NCBI RefSeq assembly: GCF_037991315.1
Contig: NZ_CP150300.1
Span: 682,001 to 746,000, forward strand
DNA: 64,000 nucleotides
Source: Paenibacillus sp. FSL H8-0079
GTDB lineage: Bacteria > Bacillota > Bacilli > Paenibacillales > Paenibacillaceae
Reading direction: 5' to 3'
Below the pieces are notes generated by a model that saw nothing but the letters and a program-made list of their open reading frames with translations, was not told the DNA's origin and did not search any database. Position numbers and translations under genes: made by a program. Every line of letters starts with the position of its first letter. Within the stretch, counting starts at the first letter, position 1. Shown piece after piece: positions 1 to 9,936 of the stretch.

Positions 1-1889
1 TAACATGGACATTTGAACAAGGTGCTATGTACGAGTTATATCTATATGAAGGAAGCGAAGGACCAGAAGATCCAGAGGATTGGGTCGCGGTAGGAAACTA
101 TCAGAATCAGTTTGTTACAGGGCTGACGAACGGTATATCTTATGTCTTTGCTGTCAAAGCATATTATATCGAGGATGGTAGTGTATCCGAATTCATCCCA
201 TCCAATATGGTTACACCACAAGCAGCTGGGACGCCAGTGCTACCTGATGCACCTGAAACTATTGTTGCACAAGCTGGAGATGGAAAAGCTACTGTCTATT
301 GGGCTGGAGTAATCAATGTAAATCAATTTGTACTCTATAAATATCAAGGAACCCAAGCCCCCCAAGATACGAAAGATTGGATTAAGGTTAAAAGTGGTAT
401 TGAAGCCGCATCTTATACTGTTGATGGGTTAACGAATGGTCTTCCTTATGTATTTGCAATACGATCATCGAATGAGAATGGGCTATCCAATTATAAGGTG
501 TCCGGTCCTGTTACACCTAAAGGATCAGGAAATGAAGGTGGCGGAACACCTACACCAGGACCAACACCAACGCCTTCTCCATCACCATCTACACCTGTTG
601 TAACTCCGGCACCGCAGAAGGAAGTTATTAAGGTAAACGTCGAGAATGGAGATCAAGCTGCTACCGTTGCATCGTTGGAGATCAGTCGCACTCGGGGAAC
701 AGATGGTACAGTGAAAGACGAACTTCAGCTCAATCAGAGTAAAGCACAGTCAATCATCGATCAGTTGAAGCAGACGGGTTCTAACACAGCAGTTATTCTT
801 ATTCCGGATGCAAAGGACGAAGTATCGCAATGGGACCTGACTCTTTCTTCAGGATCGTCTGCGTTGTTGGCTGAGCAAGGTGTGAACCTGGTTATTTCTA
901 ACCCTAACGTTCGTATCACAGTTCCAGCCAGCTCTCTTAAAGATAGTACAGATGATATCTACTTCCGACTGGTACCCATCAAAAAAGAGGCTGAACGTGC
1001 AGATATTCAAACGAGAGCACAAGCTAATGAGTCGATTATACAATTCGCAGGTACAAAGGATATTCAGATTCTTGGCCGTCCAATGACCATCGAAACCAAT
1101 TTGCAGAGTCGTCCTGTAACGCTCGTATTGCCGGTTGTAGCTAACCAGCTTGCAGGTGTGAACTCTAAAGAGCTGGGTGTGTATATCGAGCACAGTGACG
1201 GGACTAAGCAACTTGTACACGGTAAACTGGTTACACTAAATAGTGATAATCAACAAGGTGTGGAGATTGAAGTAGACCATTTCAGTACGTTCTCCATTGT
1301 TAAAGTAAAAGACTGGGCAGACAACACCCTGAAAGAACAGCCTTATATTCAAGGGTATGCTGATGGCAGTTTCAGACCGGAACGCTCCGTAACTCGTGCG
1401 GAGATGGCTACGTTGATTTCCCGTGTTCTGGGTACGTCAATAGCGGAAGGGAATCACACGTTTAAAGACGTGAAATCTACTCACTGGGCACAATCGGCCA
1501 TCGCGGCCGCTGCACAATCTGGTTATGTTAAAGGCTACACAGACGGCAGTTTTAAGCCGGATCAAGCAATGACTCGTGCCGAATTGGCAAGCGTGTTACA
1601 GCACTTGCTGAAGACCGAACAGACAGATGATACAACGAGTACATTTAATGATGTGAACAATCATTGGGCGCAGCAAGCCATAGCTCAGCTCAATGCAGCA
1701 GGAGTGATAACAGGATATGCGGATGGTACCTTCCGTCCTGGGCAGCCTGTAACTCGCGCTGAAGCTGTTACGATGCTCAACAAACTGATAGGTCTTGAAT
1801 CTGCAACGAATGCAGCAAGACAGTGGTCGGATGTGCCGAATACACATTGGGCTTATAAAGCAATTGAAGCGGCATCAATCAGTCAATAA
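1..1889 (+). CDS. SLH-domain surface protein, C-terminal part (5' end outside window)
   Basis: The reading frame is open to the first base of the window, so this is the 3' end of a larger gene; the ATG at 27 is internal. The visible part starts with two fibronectin-III-like repeats, each with the pattern LTNG..YVFA. Next come a Pro/Thr/Ser linker (PTPGPTPTPSPSPS), a beta-rich region of about 250 residues, and SLH modules with GYADGSFRP, GYTDGSFKP and GYADGTFRP followed by TRAE. A fourth stretch (WSDVPNTHWAYKAIE) is cut short by the stop. SLH modules bind pyruvylated secondary cell-wall polymer, so the protein is expected to be exported and held on the cell wall. FnIII repeats often space out catalytic or adhesive domains, but the N-terminal function cannot be seen. 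A strong terminator follows. Confidence 0.9.
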   Translation, partial: TWTFEQGAMYELYLYEGSEGPEDPEDWVAVGNYQNQFVTGLTNGISYVFAVKAYYIEDGSVSEFIPSNMVTPQAAGTPVLPDAPETIVAQAGDGKATVYWAGVINVNQFVLYKYQGTQAPQDTKDWIKVKSGIEAASYTVDGLTNGLPYVFAIRSSNENGLSNYKVSGPVTPKGSGNEGGGTPTPGPTPTPSPSPSTPVVTPAPQKEVIKVNVENGDQAATVASLEISRTRGTDGTVKDELQLNQSKAQSIIDQLKQTGSNTAVILIPDAKDEVSQWDLTLSSGSSALLAEQGVNLVISNPNVRITVPASSLKDSTDDIYFRLVPIKKEAERADIQTRAQANESIIQFAGTKDIQILGRPMTIETNLQSRPVTLVLPVVANQLAGVNSKELGVYIEHSDGTKQLVHGKLVTLNSDNQQGVEIEVDHFSTFSIVKVKDWADNTLKEQPYIQGYADGSFRPERSVTRAEMATLISRVLGTSIAEGNHTFKDVKSTHWAQSAIAAAAQSGYVKGYTDGSFKPDQAMTRAELASVLQHLLKTEQTDDTTSTFNDVNNHWAQQAIAQLNAAGVITGYADGTFRPGQPVTRAEAVTMLNKLIGLESATNAARQWSDVPNTHWAYKAIEAASISQ

Positions 1890-1918
1890 TACTGATATAT
1901 TAATATCAACGTTATACC

Positions 1919-1964
1919 AAAAAGAGATATCTTTCAGTCATTCGGCTGGAGATATCTCTTTTTT
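1919..1964 (+). terminator. Rho-independent terminator of the SLH gene
   Basis: A long stem (AAAAAGAGATATC pairing with GATATCTCTTTTT) encloses a second short stem (CAGTC with GGCTG, loop ATTC) and ends in a T-run. It could also stop transcripts of the convergent sod gene on the other strand. Confidence 0.85.
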
Positions 1965-1985
1965 CTAAGCCATCTAACCCCAAGC

Positions 1986-3266
1986 TTAATAAGGCGGCCA
2001 CAACAGCTTGCGTGCTGTTTCATACCGCTCTGCCACAGCTGGCCAGTAGACCACATTCCACCAGTCTTCAATATACTTTTTGCGTTCGTTCTGATGCTTC
2101 AGATAGTAGGCGTGTTCCCACACATCCAGTGGCAGGAGTGGTACGATGTCGGACTGGGACAGGTTCTGGTGTTTTTCCGCCTGCAAAATCTCCAAACGGT
2201 GTGCTCTCGGGCTCCAGACAAGCATCGCCCAGCCACTGCCTTCCACCTTGTTCGCAGCTTCCGTGAATTGATTCTTAAACGCTTCATAACTTCCGAAATC
2301 CCGCTTGATCTGCTCTGCGAGCATACCGGAAGGTTTCCCCCCGCCAACAGGGTTCATAATCGTCCAGAAGATCGTATGCAGATAGTGACCTGCCCCGTTA
2401 AAGGCGAGTTCACGTTCCCAGTGCTTGATGAGTTCAAAGTTATTCTTTTTTCGCGATTCCGCCAGCTTCTTCTCCGCTACATTTAGTCCGTCCACATAGG
2501 ATTGATGGTGTTTGTCATGGTGGATACGCATCGTCAGCTCATCAATATGCGGCTCCAGCGCATTGTACGCATAGGGGAGGGGCGGCAGTGTGTGACCACC
2601 AATGGGAACCGGCTTTTCTTTGACGGGAGGTGAGGTAGAAACAGGCTGGCTCGAAGCACTTTCGCTGGGTGAAGGCTGAAGTGCTGCGGATTGGATCTGA
2701 GCTGAAGCAACAGGTGCATTTACATTTCCCTCTGGGGAAATTGGAGTTTCTGAAGCTTGGCGATGGACGCTTCCTGACCCTGAGGCATGTAATGCATTTT
2801 CCAGCAAAAGTGATGGCTCGGAATCCGTTTCTCGCAAGATGCCAGGTTGACCGAGCGTATCCAATACCCCCAGAAAATACTCCGATTCGCGGATAAAATG
2901 CAGAATGAGTACTTTGGCAAGCGGAACAGCTTGCACAGCAGCACTTTGCTCCAGAAGAACATACAGCTGTTTGATGAACTCCCTTGATTGCTGACGAGCT
3001 GCCGCCACAAGTTGATCGATACAACGAATGATGTAAGGAGCGGGCGGATGGGTTGCGGGTAATAGTTGTTTTAAAATCTGATTCGCTACTCGCTCACTGT
3101 TTGCAAAGGTAGCCTCCCATTCCTCCAATAGCTTGACGTATGCGGGCTCCAGATCAGGAACCAGTGCACGAATAACGAGCGTATGTTCCTTCTCCTGCTC
3201 TTTCCAGAAACGAATTTCCTCCAATATCCGCAGAGGCAGCAGGTGACCATATTCATACCAGTTCAT
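1986..3266 (-). CDS. sodF: Fe/Mn superoxide dismutase with N-terminal helical domain (SodF-like)
   Basis: This 426-residue protein converts superoxide to hydrogen peroxide and oxygen. The C-terminal 200 or so residues are a complete Fe/Mn SOD. Metal ligands sit in MRIHHDKHHQSYVDGLN (first His of the HH pair), GAGHYLHTIFW (second His) and DVWEHAYYL (Asp and His). Ordinary SODs are about 200 residues. Here about 150 N-terminal helical residues rich in E and H (EEIRFWKEQEKEH, HFIRESEYF) resemble DUF2935 or ferritin-like helices, joined by a Ser/Pro/Gln linker. Bacillus subtilis SodF also has an N-terminal extension, and the catalytic part looks closest to it. The ATG has AGGAGGT about 8 nt upstream. 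The choice between Fe and Mn cannot be read from sequence by eye. Confidence 0.9.
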   Translation of the reverse strand: MNWYEYGHLLPLRILEEIRFWKEQEKEHTLVIRALVPDLEPAYVKLLEEWEATFANSERVANQILKQLLPATHPPAPYIIRCIDQLVAAARQQSREFIKQLYVLLEQSAAVQAVPLAKVLILHFIRESEYFLGVLDTLGQPGILRETDSEPSLLLENALHASGSGSVHRQASETPISPEGNVNAPVASAQIQSAALQPSPSESASSQPVSTSPPVKEKPVPIGGHTLPPLPYAYNALEPHIDELTMRIHHDKHHQSYVDGLNVAEKKLAESRKKNNFELIKHWERELAFNGAGHYLHTIFWTIMNPVGGGKPSGMLAEQIKRDFGSYEAFKNQFTEAANKVEGSGWAMLVWSPRAHRLEILQAEKHQNLSQSDIVPLLPLDVWEHAYYLKHQNERKKYIEDWWNVVYWPAVAERYETARKLLWPPY

Positions 3267-3410
3267 GTACGTTAGACCTCCTTCAGATGAAATTCAAAAT
3301 GCAAAATAGTTCATACAGGTAACCTAATCCGACAAATGATCTATGCGTTCAGACCGTCTGTTCATGCGTCCCAAGAGTATATTCCGATAGTCTGTTGTCC
3401 TATGAGTGCA

Positions 3411-3436
3411 AAAAAAAAAGAGCCCCTGAGGGCTCT
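3411..3436 (-). terminator. Terminator of the alpha/beta hydrolase gene
   Basis: AGAGCCC (3419-3425) pairs with GGGCTCT (3430-3436), loop CTGA. A run of nine A on the plus strand gives the U-tract on the minus strand. Confidence 0.8.
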
Positions 3437-3470
3437 GGAATTAACGAAAAGTTCGATGATTGAAATTTGG

Positions 3471-4496
3471 TTATTGTCCACTATTCGTGTTTTGCACATC
3501 GTCACTGCTTGTCTTCGTTACATGACTCAGGAATGTAGAGACACGACGAAGGTATTCTTTCGGATGCTCCCGGAAAATAAGTTCATGATGCGCGTCCTGG
3601 ACAATCCATACATCCGAGTACGGATTAGTCTGATTGGCAGCGAGCTGCTCTGCAATCGGGTAAGGTGCCTTCTCGTCCTCCGTACCATGAATGAAGAAGA
3701 TCGGGAACGGATAGTCCTCTTTTTTCACTTCCTGATAAGGGATCTGTTGCAATCCGGTACCATTCAGAACAGGGAACAACAGTTTCATAATCTCCAGTGT
3801 AGGCTGACGCGGAAGATCGATCTGGTTGTGAATGTTGTGGTACAGCGTATCTGGCTCCAGCAGGAACGCACTGTCCAGAATCATTGCATCCACTTCCTTC
3901 GTAATAAGTCCCGTTTGTAACGCTGTACCGGCACCCATCGAGAAGCCCCAGACAACCAGTTCCTGTGCACCACGTTGCTTGGCGAACTGGATCGCGCCCA
4001 GCAATTGCTGTGACTCAGCTTTGCCACCTGTGGCTACAGCTTTGTTCACCTGTGAGGCGAAGCCATAATCGAACATGACCACGTTGAACCCGAGTTGATG
4101 GGCATAATGTGCCAGGTCATACATGGGTACCCATGTTTCTTCACGATTGGCACCATAGCCGTGACTGAAAATAATCGTTTTGCTCGCGGCATTGTCAGCA
4201 GGAATATACCATCCTTGCATCGTTCGACTGCCATCTGCTGCCGGGAACGTGATGTCTTCATACTTCATGTTCTTGGCTTGCATCGGATTGGAGAAGACGG
4301 GTGCTACCGTTGGATTGGATAATACCCATGCGATATAACCATGCAGTGCAATAAAACAAAACAGTAGAAAAAATACAACGGAGAGCAGCAACGCTACGAT
4401 AATATGTTTGAACCGAATCAGCCTCGGTGATAGCGAAGAGGGCAGATCGGACACTTTTGTTTGCAGCGGGGCTTCGCTCTGGGATGTTGGATACAT
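3471..4496 (-). CDS. Membrane-anchored alpha/beta hydrolase (S33-like)
   Basis: 341 residues. A hydrophobic segment near residues 30-55 (VALLLSVVFFLLFCFIALHGY) looks like an N-terminal anchor, with the catalytic domain outside. The alpha/beta hydrolase triad can be followed: oxyanion region HGYGANREE, nucleophile Ser in GFSMGAGTA, Asp in HGTEDEKAPYP and His in DAHHELIF. Overall it resembles the YqkD-type serine hydrolases of Bacillus; the substrate is unknown and could be an ester or a peptide. AAAGGAGG precedes the ATG at good spacing. It stands alone, with its own terminator and divergent from iclR. Confidence 0.8.
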   Translation of the reverse strand: MYPTSQSEAPLQTKVSDLPSSLSPRLIRFKHIIVALLLSVVFFLLFCFIALHGYIAWVLSNPTVAPVFSNPMQAKNMKYEDITFPAADGSRTMQGWYIPADNAASKTIIFSHGYGANREETWVPMYDLAHYAHQLGFNVVMFDYGFASQVNKAVATGGKAESQQLLGAIQFAKQRGAQELVVWGFSMGAGTALQTGLITKEVDAMILDSAFLLEPDTLYHNIHNQIDLPRQPTLEIMKLLFPVLNGTGLQQIPYQEVKKEDYPFPIFFIHGTEDEKAPYPIAEQLAANQTNPYSDVWIVQDAHHELIFREHPKEYLRRVSTFLSHVTKTSSDDVQNTNSGQ

Positions 4497-4778
4497 GAAT
4501 GCCCCTCCTTTGAAGTTCAGTTGAAGATAACAACGACATGAAAAGAGAATTGCGTCTATTTCAGAGCCTGCTTCAGAGCGATATCTTAATGTAATGTATC
4601 TTTATCGTATGTTCCAATATAGTCAAAGTCAATTGATTGAGGGCATTTGTTACGCAATTGTTATATAGTTCTTAAGATATATGGGTAACATTACCTTAGT
4701 GTGTAAATTACAGGGGATTAAGTCTTATAAAAAGGAAAAATTTACACTATAACCTCTTCGGGTATTGGCTCTTTTTGG
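4497..4778. other. Non-coding AT-rich region
   Basis: Intergenic DNA between the divergent hydrolase and iclR genes. I see no coding frame with a ribosome binding site. The right end leads into the iclR promoter. Confidence 0.5.
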
Positions 4779-4807
4779 TTTACAGATGAGACCGTTTCTC
4801 ATATAAT
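4779..4807 (+). promoter_or_regulatory. Sigma-A promoter of the IclR gene
   Basis: -35 TTTACA (4779-4784), a 17-bp spacer and -10 TATAAT (4802-4807). The predicted start, near 4814, lies just before a perfect inverted repeat. Confidence 0.65.
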
Positions 4808-4819
4808 TTATGTAACCAA

Positions 4820-4836
4820 GTTTCATGTGATGAAAC
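4820..4836. promoter_or_regulatory. Candidate IclR operator
   Basis: GTTTCAT, three bases, ATGAAAC: a perfect 7-bp inverted repeat just downstream of the predicted start site and just upstream of the ribosome binding site. The position fits autorepression by the IclR protein; this is inference from location and symmetry. Confidence 0.45.
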
Positions 4837-4855
4837 ATGAGGAGGGCATTATGCC

Positions 4856-5599
4856 ATGGAAGATCGAAAGTTAACCGTCCGGGCTGTGGAACGGGCGCTG
4901 GATATATTATTATGTTTTACCACACGCAGTGATCTTGGACTCACCGAGATTGCCAGCCAGATTGGCTTGCACAAAAGTACAGTGCACCGCCTGATGGCGA
5001 CGCTGGAGGATCGAGGGTTTGTCATCCGGGATGCGGCAACGGAGAAGTACCGACTTGGCATCCGAATATGGGAGTTATCCGCTCATATGTCCCGAAGTGA
5101 TGATCCGGCTATTCTACTGCTGCCTGCGATGGAGCGACTGAGAGATCGATTGGGGGAGACGGTAAGTCTGTACCTGCGTGATGGCAGTGAACGGATTCGT
5201 ATTCAGGCTGTGCAAAGTGATCAGGCGATCCGCCGTGTCGCTCCCGTAGGCGTTAGACTCCCGTTGTCTGTCGGGGCTTCCAGCAAAGTCTTGATGGCTT
5301 TTGCCACGGACGAGGATCGTGAAGAACTGATGAACGGACCAGAATGGCCGGTGTTTATTGATCCGGCGGTGTATTTGGCACAGATGGGAGACATCCGGGA
5401 TAACGGATATGCCACGAGTTACGAGGAACGTGAGCCGGGAGCTGCCGCAGTATCGGTACCGATTATGGATCGTAGAGGTAATATTGCAGCTGCCCTCTCG
5501 GTCTCAGGGCCTGTCAGTCGACTCTCGCAGGAGACATTGCATGAATACGCACCTGTGTTGAAGGATGCAGCTACGCAAATGGGACTCATGTTATCCTGA
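4856..5599 (+). CDS. IclR-family transcriptional regulator
   Basis: 247 residues, typical family length. An N-terminal winged helix-turn-helix covers about residues 7-70 (LGLTEIASQIGLHKSTVHRL, then the wing with EKYRLG). The C-terminal effector-binding domain holds the usual GxRLPLSVGASSKVLMAF stretch and a PGAAAVSVPI motif. IclR proteins act as dimers that sense small carboxylic or aromatic acids. No catabolic operon sits next to it, so its target is not evident. GAGGAGG lies about 10 nt before the ATG; an ATG at 4851 is in another frame. The TPP riboswitch of thiC follows and no clear terminator was found between. Confidence 0.85.
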   Translation: MEDRKLTVRAVERALDILLCFTTRSDLGLTEIASQIGLHKSTVHRLMATLEDRGFVIRDAATEKYRLGIRIWELSAHMSRSDDPAILLLPAMERLRDRLGETVSLYLRDGSERIRIQAVQSDQAIRRVAPVGVRLPLSVGASSKVLMAFATDEDREELMNGPEWPVFIDPAVYLAQMGDIRDNGYATSYEEREPGAAAVSVPIMDRRGNIAAALSVSGPVSRLSQETLHEYAPVLKDAATQMGLMLS

Positions 5600-5752
5600 T
5601 GTTGAGGTAAGGTTTTTCTCCAATGGAGTTGGTCATTTGGAATATAAAGGTTGTTTTTATGTTCCGGTTGCGCTACTCTGTTATGGACGGCCCAGCGGGG
5701 CCAGCTTCATTGAATATGAACTGCGGCGTGTGTATGCCGTAACTTGTTAACG

Positions 5753-5849
5753 TTACTGGGGGAGTCCGAATTGTCCGGACTGAGACGGAATCGCATGAGA
5801 TTCCGGACCCTTTGCACCTGATCTGGATCATACCAGCGTAGGGAAGTAA
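5753..5849 (+). promoter_or_regulatory. TPP riboswitch (THI element) upstream of thiC
   Basis: The conserved blocks of the thiamin-pyrophosphate aptamer are all present: GGGGGAGTCC, ACTGAGA, GACCCTTTGCACCTGATC, TGGATCATACCAGCGTAG and GGGAAGT. The ends TTACT (5753-5757) and AGTAA (5845-5849) pair as P1. Binding of TPP would favour the terminator about 95 nt downstream and lower thiC expression when thiamin is plentiful. Confidence 0.95.
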
Positions 5850-5943
5850 TCGGCGATATGACCACAACCACCACATGATGTGACCCTTGTAGAGCTCCGT
5901 TAAGGAGCTGCATAAAGGTGCATTATTGGTGTTGGACATTAAA

Positions 5944-5972
5944 AGTCGGTTCCTTCGGGGACCGGCTTTTTT
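5944..5972 (+). terminator. Terminator of the TPP riboswitch expression platform
   Basis: AGTCGGTTCC pairs with GGGACCGGCT around a TTCG tetraloop and runs into six T. It sits between the aptamer and thiC, which suggests control by premature termination. A small hairpin AGCTCC/GGAGCT (5893-5909) in between may take part in the switch. Confidence 0.85.
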
Positions 5973-8068
<2,096 letters not shown>

Positions 8069-8108
8069 GCGTCACTACAGCGTAAGCTGGGCAGTCTGAA
8101 ATAGAGAT

Positions 8109-8151
8109 AAAGCCGTCTCTCTCTGTCATTGCAGAGAAGAACGGCTTTTTT
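8109..8151 (+). terminator. Terminator of thiC
   Basis: AAGCCGT (8110-8116) pairs with ACGGCTT (8141-8147), inner stem CTCTG/CAGAG, then a T-run. Confidence 0.85.
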
Positions 8152-8183
8152 GATTCTGTGACATGAGTTTATTTTAAACTAGG

Positions 8184-8360
8184 CTAGTGCTCTCCATGTT
8201 CTTCAGAATTAGCTTTATGATTGTTCTGGGTCCATATCTTATACAGAATGCCTGCGATAACAAATAGGAGGGCGTCACTGAGTTTAGGAGCTCCTCCATA
8301 TAGAAATGCAGAGCAGGCAAAACCCACTATAAACAGTACAATAATATAGAGGAAACGCAT
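8184..8360 (-). CDS. Small two-helix membrane protein, 58 aa
   Basis: Translation gives 58 residues beginning MRFLYIIVLFIVGFACSAFL. Two hydrophobic stretches (about residues 3-20 and 30-42) flank a short GGAPKLSDA loop, and the tail is polar and charged (NNHKANSEEHGEH). A GAGGTG ribosome binding site precedes the ATG by about 8 nt. I do not recognise a family. It may be co-transcribed with the racemase-like gene upstream on the same strand (gap 44 nt). The composition of helix plus charged tail supports a real small membrane protein, but there is no functional clue. Confidence 0.55.
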   Translation of the reverse strand: MRFLYIIVLFIVGFACSAFLYGGAPKLSDALLFVIAGILYKIWTQNNHKANSEEHGEH

Positions 8361-8404
8361 ATTAGTTCACCTCGTTAATGAATGGTGTTAGTCAGTAAGT
8401 GATT

Positions 8405-9100
8405 TCATTGCGGAGCCAAGCCCAAATTCTTCTCCAAATACGCCGCAAGCAATGCCAGCGGGCTATGAATCGCAATTCCCGTGTCTAACGTAACCTGTGC
8501 AGCTGCGGGAGCCATAGAGAGCTGGGCTGCAACTAGCCTTTTACCGGGATACTGTTCAGCAATCTGTTGTAAGCCTTCACGTACCGCTTCGAGGTACCCT
8601 TTCTGATCTCCACGCATAATCAACTCAAATGTCCCAGGGATGCACACCGCTTCCGTCTGAGATACCTTGGCAACGTGTAATTGCCCACTCTCATCCTCAT
8701 GCTGTTGCTGTAACGCCTGATTCACCCGTGCCATCGTTCCTTCAACGGTTGCCGGGTTGGTGAACACGATGATGAACTCTCCCGGTACTCTCCGCATTTC
8801 CTGCAATAGCGGATCATCTATGCCAATCACCGGCACGGGGACCTGTTTGGCTTCCTGCTCCAATACTGTCGCAAATAGGGTGCAAGTGACCAGAATGGCA
8901 TCGGCATGACACTCAGCGATCCATTGGAGCGTCTGGGCTACCTTCTCATGAATAACGGCATCGGAAAAGTCAGCATCATGTTTAAGACGATCCAGACCTG
9001 GATCGACGTAATGGACCAATTCTATATCATATTGAGCAAGCGTCTCTTCAATCAATGCGATGTTGGAATAATGAGCGTGAAAACAACCAATGGTGATCAT
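8405..9100 (-). CDS. Asp/Glu racemase-like protein
   Basis: 231 residues, about the length of aspartate/glutamate racemase family proteins. A Cys lies in VTCTLFATVLEQEA, where the family has a catalytic cysteine, and the next block VPVIGIDDPLLQEM matches the conserved region after it. The N-terminal motif is IGCFHAHYSN rather than a standard racemase motif, so an actual racemase is not assured; maleate isomerase or hydantoin racemase-like roles are alternatives. AAAAGGGG precedes the ATG. There are no pathway neighbours. Confidence 0.55.
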   Translation of the reverse strand: MITIGCFHAHYSNIALIEETLAQYDIELVHYVDPGLDRLKHDADFSDAVIHEKVAQTLQWIAECHADAILVTCTLFATVLEQEAKQVPVPVIGIDDPLLQEMRRVPGEFIIVFTNPATVEGTMARVNQALQQQHEDESGQLHVAKVSQTEAVCIPGTFELIMRGDQKGYLEAVREGLQQIAEQYPGKRLVAAQLSMAPAAAQVTLDTGIAIHSPLALLAAYLEKNLGLAPQ

Positions 9101-9209
9101 GTGATAAGTCCCCTTTTACAGTTCGGATATGTCATGGATCTCGTAGATATTTAAACCATTATAGAAACATGACTGAGGACTGTACAGTCGTTTATTGCTC
9201 AACGCCAAT

Positions 9210-9243
9210 AACCGCCATTCCGCCAAGCTGCGGAAAGACGGTT
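9210..9243. repeat. Imperfect hairpin between small genes
   Basis: AACCG..TTCCGC (loop CAAGCT) GCGGAA..CGGTT. There is no T-run on either strand, so it is not a standard terminator. It lies between the 55-aa gene and the racemase-like gene. Confidence 0.5.
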
Positions 9244-9277
9244 GATAACCGGACTCGAATACGGTCAGGTGTCCATT

Positions 9278-9445
9278 TTATCGAAGGGAAGGAGAAGCAT
9301 TCTTCTTCGCCATTTTTTGCTGTAAAATTTCATGAAAGGATAGACCTTGAGTGTTCTCATTCTCCTTTTTAGGAGCAGTGGTCGCCGTGTTGCGCGGATA
9401 TTGGTGGTGGTACGGGATCATTTGCTGAATAGGCATGCGGATCAT
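9278..9445 (-). CDS. Small hypothetical protein, 55 aa
   Basis: 55 residues beginning MIRMPIQQMIPYHHQYPRN and ending KKNASPSLR. The start is strongly supported by AAAGGAGG 8 nt before the ATG. The middle is a lysine- and asparagine-rich linker and the C-terminal half (LSFHEILQQKMAKK) should be a short amphipathic helix. I do not recognise the family; a short FHEILQQK-type helix occurs in several small adaptor proteins, but that is not evidence of function. It stands alone, on the same strand as the nearby IS110 transposase. Confidence 0.55.
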   Translation of the reverse strand: MIRMPIQQMIPYHHQYPRNTATTAPKKENENTQGLSFHEILQQKMAKKNASPSLR

Positions 9446-9814
9446 CTTGGTTCCTCCTTTGATGCATTTTTTGAATTATGTATTTCGACTGGTGATATTG
9501 CCAGGTGCGCATATAGGTACATATGACTTGTTAGACGAAATAGATGACTTTAGAATGTAATTCCAATTGGATTGTAGTGATTTTACCCGGTTTTAAGGAG
9601 ATGTAAACGTTTTTAGGGAAATTCAGGAGGAAAGGACCTGATATGAGAGGTTTGATATGGGAGGATCGAATTGGTTGTTATGTGAATAGTCCCAATTTTA
9701 AGGAAGTCAATGGTACCCGCATATGAGGCATATTGTCTGGTTGAATGATGCAAAGCATGCTAACTAACTTGGTACCATGGTCGGGTTGTTTCGATGGTAA
9801 TGTAGTTCCGGATA
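9446..9814. other. Non-coding region left of the insertion sequence
   Basis: No convincing gene. One 27-codon frame at 9643-9726 has AGGAGG in front but no recognisable sequence. Confidence 0.4.
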
Positions 9815-9853
9815 TAACAAAAACCAGCTAATGTTTGTCAAGCATTTCTGGTT
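9815..9853 (-). terminator. Probable terminator downstream of the IS110 transposase
   Basis: On the minus strand AACCAG and CTGGTT pair around a 20-nt loop and are followed by TTTGTTAT. A second hairpin, AACCTCC/GGAGGTT at 9900-9921, lies between it and the transposase stop. Confidence 0.4.
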
Positions 9854-9936
9854 GGATGAGTTCTCTTTTCGTGATATACTTTTTCCGACCAACACGAATA
9901 ACCTCCACGGCTATGGAGGTTTTGGTTAAATATGGA

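Noticed and set aside
3336..3920. Plus-strand frame of 194 codons over the hydrolase gene and terminator
   Set aside because: Overlaps the terminator and a conserved gene; codon pattern not coding-like.
9643..9726. 27-codon frame with AGGAGG upstream left of the insertion sequence
   Set aside because: Too short and without any recognisable feature to support it.
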